Made by a program: the position numbers and the translations under genes | In this document: in pieces, positions 5,142-6,570 of the stretch | Position numbering within the stretch: position 1 is the stretch's first letter | How the letters are laid out: each line of letters starts with the position of its first letter | NCBI GenBank assembly: GCA_003538495.1 | Contig: DPSD01000237.1 | Span: 997-7,566 of the forward strand | Reading direction: 5' to 3' | DNA: 6,570 bases | DNA from: Accumulibacter sp. | Lineage (GTDB): Bacteria; Pseudomonadota; Gammaproteobacteria; Burkholderiales; Rhodocyclaceae | The notes under the pieces: model-generated | The model's input: the letters and a program-made list of their open reading frames with translations, nothing else | The model's database searches: none | What the model was told of the DNA's origin: nothing

Positions 5142-6570
5142 CGGTAGCCTCCGTGAGCCGGTCATAGGGCTCCAGCCGGTGCGGCCGGACCGGCGTGTCA
5201 CGGCGTTGCACGTGCTCGGGCAAGGTGATCTCGACCGGTGGCGGCCGGTCGGTGGCCTCGCGCCGGCGCTCCAGCGCCAGGCGCACCGCGTTCGGGTGCG
5301 GGACTTGGCGTGCCAGAGCCTCCTCGATACCGGCGCGCAACTCGCTCGCCCCATAGCGATCGAGCAGACGCAGCAGCGCCGCCGTGATCGCCCCCAGATT
5401 CGCCCCGCGGCCGGCCGCCTGGACGAGCAACTCCCGGCTCTCCGGCACGGCCCGCGTCAACCGGTCGGTCCCCCGGTGCAAACGGGCCTGCTGCTTCTGT
5501 TCGACCAGCGTCGCGATATGGGCCGGATCCTCGATGCATTGCCCGCGGTCATAACTGCGCCGGTGCGTCGCCAGCACCGTCGGGCCATCGACAATGCGGA
5601 CCCGAAGCGGGTCGGCGACCACCGTCAGGGTCTGCTGCACCTGCTCATGGGGTACCGAATAGTCGTTCAGGTCGAAGCGCACATAGGGCGTCTTGCCGAC
5701 CTTCACAGCGACCTGCTCATCGGTCGGATAGGCATTGTCCGGCAACGCCAGAAGGTGTGCCGCTTCCCGGGCGAAGGCTTCACGCACGCTGAGCGTCGGG
5801 TCTTCCGGGCAACGCCGGTCCGCCGCCTCTCCCGTACACCAGGCCTCGGCTTGCGCATTGAGGTCCGACAGGTCCAGAAAGGTGCGACCCGCAAAGAAGG
5901 CGTCCCGGATATAGCGGATGGCTTTCTCGACCCTCCCCTTCTCATTGCCGCGCGCGATCGCCACTGGGCGGGGCTCGTAGCGATAATGACCGGCGAACTG
6001 CAGCAAGGTGGGGTTGAAGCGCACAGCCTGGCCTTGTCGCTCGAGGACGGCGCTCTTCAGATTGTCGTACAGCACCACTCTCGCCAGGCCTCCCCAGGCG
6101 GCAAACGCCCCGACATGGCCGCGCAGGAAGCTCTCCAGGCGCGCATCGAGAAAGAAGCGCAGGTAAATCATTCGCGACCAGGACAGCACCATCACGAAGG
6201 CCATCAGCGGCCGACGCGCGCGACCGATCTCCAGATGACCGAAATGACCCCAGTCGACCTGAGCCTGTTCGCCAGGCAGCGTGCGCAGCCGCAGATAGGC
6301 TTCGGCCTTCGGTCGTGGACGGTGCAAGGCCACCAGATGACGGAAGTGATCGGGACGACCAGGATAGCCGCGCTCCTTGACCATGACGTAGAGCCGGCTG
6401 GCGGTCAGCGTCGGAAACTGTTCCAGGGTCTCGCGGACGAAGGGCAGGTAGGGGTCGATGCGGGAAGCGCGAGGCGCGATCCCGGTGCGGGGGAGGCCGG
6501 CTTGCGTCAGAACGCGCAGGACGGTGCCATGATGAACGCCCAGTTGGGTGGCGATGGTGCCGATGCGCCA
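5128..6570 (-). CDS. istA: IstA, IS21-family DDE transposase (N-terminus beyond window)
   Basis: IstA catalyses cut and strand transfer of the element using a DDE RNase H-like core. The frame is open from the window edge (first codon read is TGG at 6570-6568) to the TGA at 5130-5128, giving 480 residues; I estimate that some 10 to 40 residues are missing. Residues 1-30 of the visible part ([20 protein letters not shown] and onward) form the N-terminal helix-turn-helix. The catalytic residues are the D in QVDWGHF (about 106), the D in [10 protein letters not shown] (about 169) and an E in [10 protein letters not shown] (about 215). A C-terminal beta-rich region follows ([12 protein letters not shown] and beyond), and the tail is rich in Arg and Pro. 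There is no internal stop or frameshift. The ATG at 6384 is internal, since the frame and the family homology continue upstream of it. Confidence 0.93.
   Translation of the reverse strand, partial: WRIGTIATQLGVHHGTVLRVLTQAGLPRTGIAPRASRIDPYLPFVRETLEQFPTLTASRLYVMVKERGYPGRPDHFRHLVALHRPRPKAEAYLRLRTLPGEQAQVDWGHFGHLEIGRARRPLMAFVMVLSWSRMIYLRFFLDARLESFLRGHVGAFAAWGGLARVVLYDNLKSAVLERQGQAVRFNPTLLQFAGHYRYEPRPVAIARGNEKGRVEKAIRYIRDAFFAGRTFLDLSDLNAQAEAWCTGEAADRRCPEDPTLSVREAFAREAAHLLALPDNAYPTDEQVAVKVGKTPYVRFDLNDYSVPHEQVQQTLTVVADPLRVRIVDGPTVLATHRRSYDRGQCIEDPAHIATLVEQKQQARLHRGTDRLTRAVPESRELLVQAAGRGANLGAITAALLRLLDRYGASELRAGIEEALARQVPHPNAVRLALERRREATDRPPPVEITLPEHVQRRDTPVRPHRLEPYDRLTEATDDPD

Larger units (their letters stand above)
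4079..6570 (-). mobile_element. IS21-family insertion sequence, istB-side end to the window edge (partial)
   Basis: The element contains istA, istB and a small accessory ORF on the minus strand and leaves the window inside istA. IS21 elements begin with 5'-TG, often TGTT followed by a GTC a few bases on. TGTTGGCGTCAACGAGAAAG at 4079 fits this and is taken here as the end. A second candidate is TGTTAGCGGTGCCC at 4018. In its favour, CGGTGCC followed closely by GATC occurs at 4024-4037 and again at 4132-4142, the latter being within the element next to its last ORF. The boundary is therefore uncertain over about 60 bases. The element lies in orf2, with its genes convergent to orf2. The other end and the target duplication lie outside the window. 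Confidence 0.8.

Noticed and set aside
4488..5147. Plus-strand open frame (219 codons) across istB
   Set aside because: It is the antisense shadow of istB in GC-rich DNA. The composition is rich in Gln, Arg and Gly, and no family is recognised.
5142..5354. N-terminal extension of istB to an ATG at 5354
   Set aside because: These codons overlap istA in another frame and do not resemble IstB. The ATG at 5141 has a well-spaced GGAGG.
1..6570. CRISPR array, tRNA or rRNA genes
   Set aside because: No regularly spaced repeats, cloverleaf-like arms or conserved rRNA segments were seen on either strand.

Overview
The window holds two kinds of DNA. Bases 525 to about 4078 carry a two-gene, plus-strand unit of moderate GC that I cannot match to a described system. 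From there to the right edge is the 3' part of an IS21-family insertion sequence on the minus strand, visibly richer in GC. IS21 elements are widespread and there is no rRNA, tRNA or housekeeping gene to place the host. Composition and the IS21 style would fit a proteobacterium, but this is a weak inference.

Layout: bases 1-524 contain no convincing gene. They hold several palindromes, and just before base 525 a plausible promoter, an operator-like palindrome and a strong ribosome binding site. orf1 (525-2300, 591 aa) is a cytoplasmic-looking, mostly helical protein of unknown function. orf2 (2282-4126) overlaps it by 19 bases. orf2 has a ~110-residue N-terminal extension followed by an ASKHA-fold (ROK/hexokinase-like) kinase domain with a recognisable phosphate-1 loop, catalytic Asp loop, phosphate-2-like glycine loop and adenosine motif. 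A 48-base-period duplication copies the catalytic-Asp segment. The last 15 or more residues of orf2 are encoded by IS21 end sequence, so the kinase gene appears to have been cut near its 3' end by the insertion.

The IS21 element runs right to left: istA (DDE transposase, N-terminus beyond the window), istB (AAA+ helper ATPase, overlapping istA by 14 bases), then an 80-aa accessory ORF joined to istB through an ATGA stop/start overlap. This small protein ends in TDDPPF, which resembles the acidic C-terminal tip of bacterial single-stranded DNA-binding protein (SSB). A 9-bp-stem hairpin lies downstream and probably terminates the IS transcript.

How they work together: istA, istB and the small ORF form one transposition operon. 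orf1 and orf2 look translationally coupled and so probably act together, but their joint function is unknown, and in this copy the kinase partner is probably damaged.
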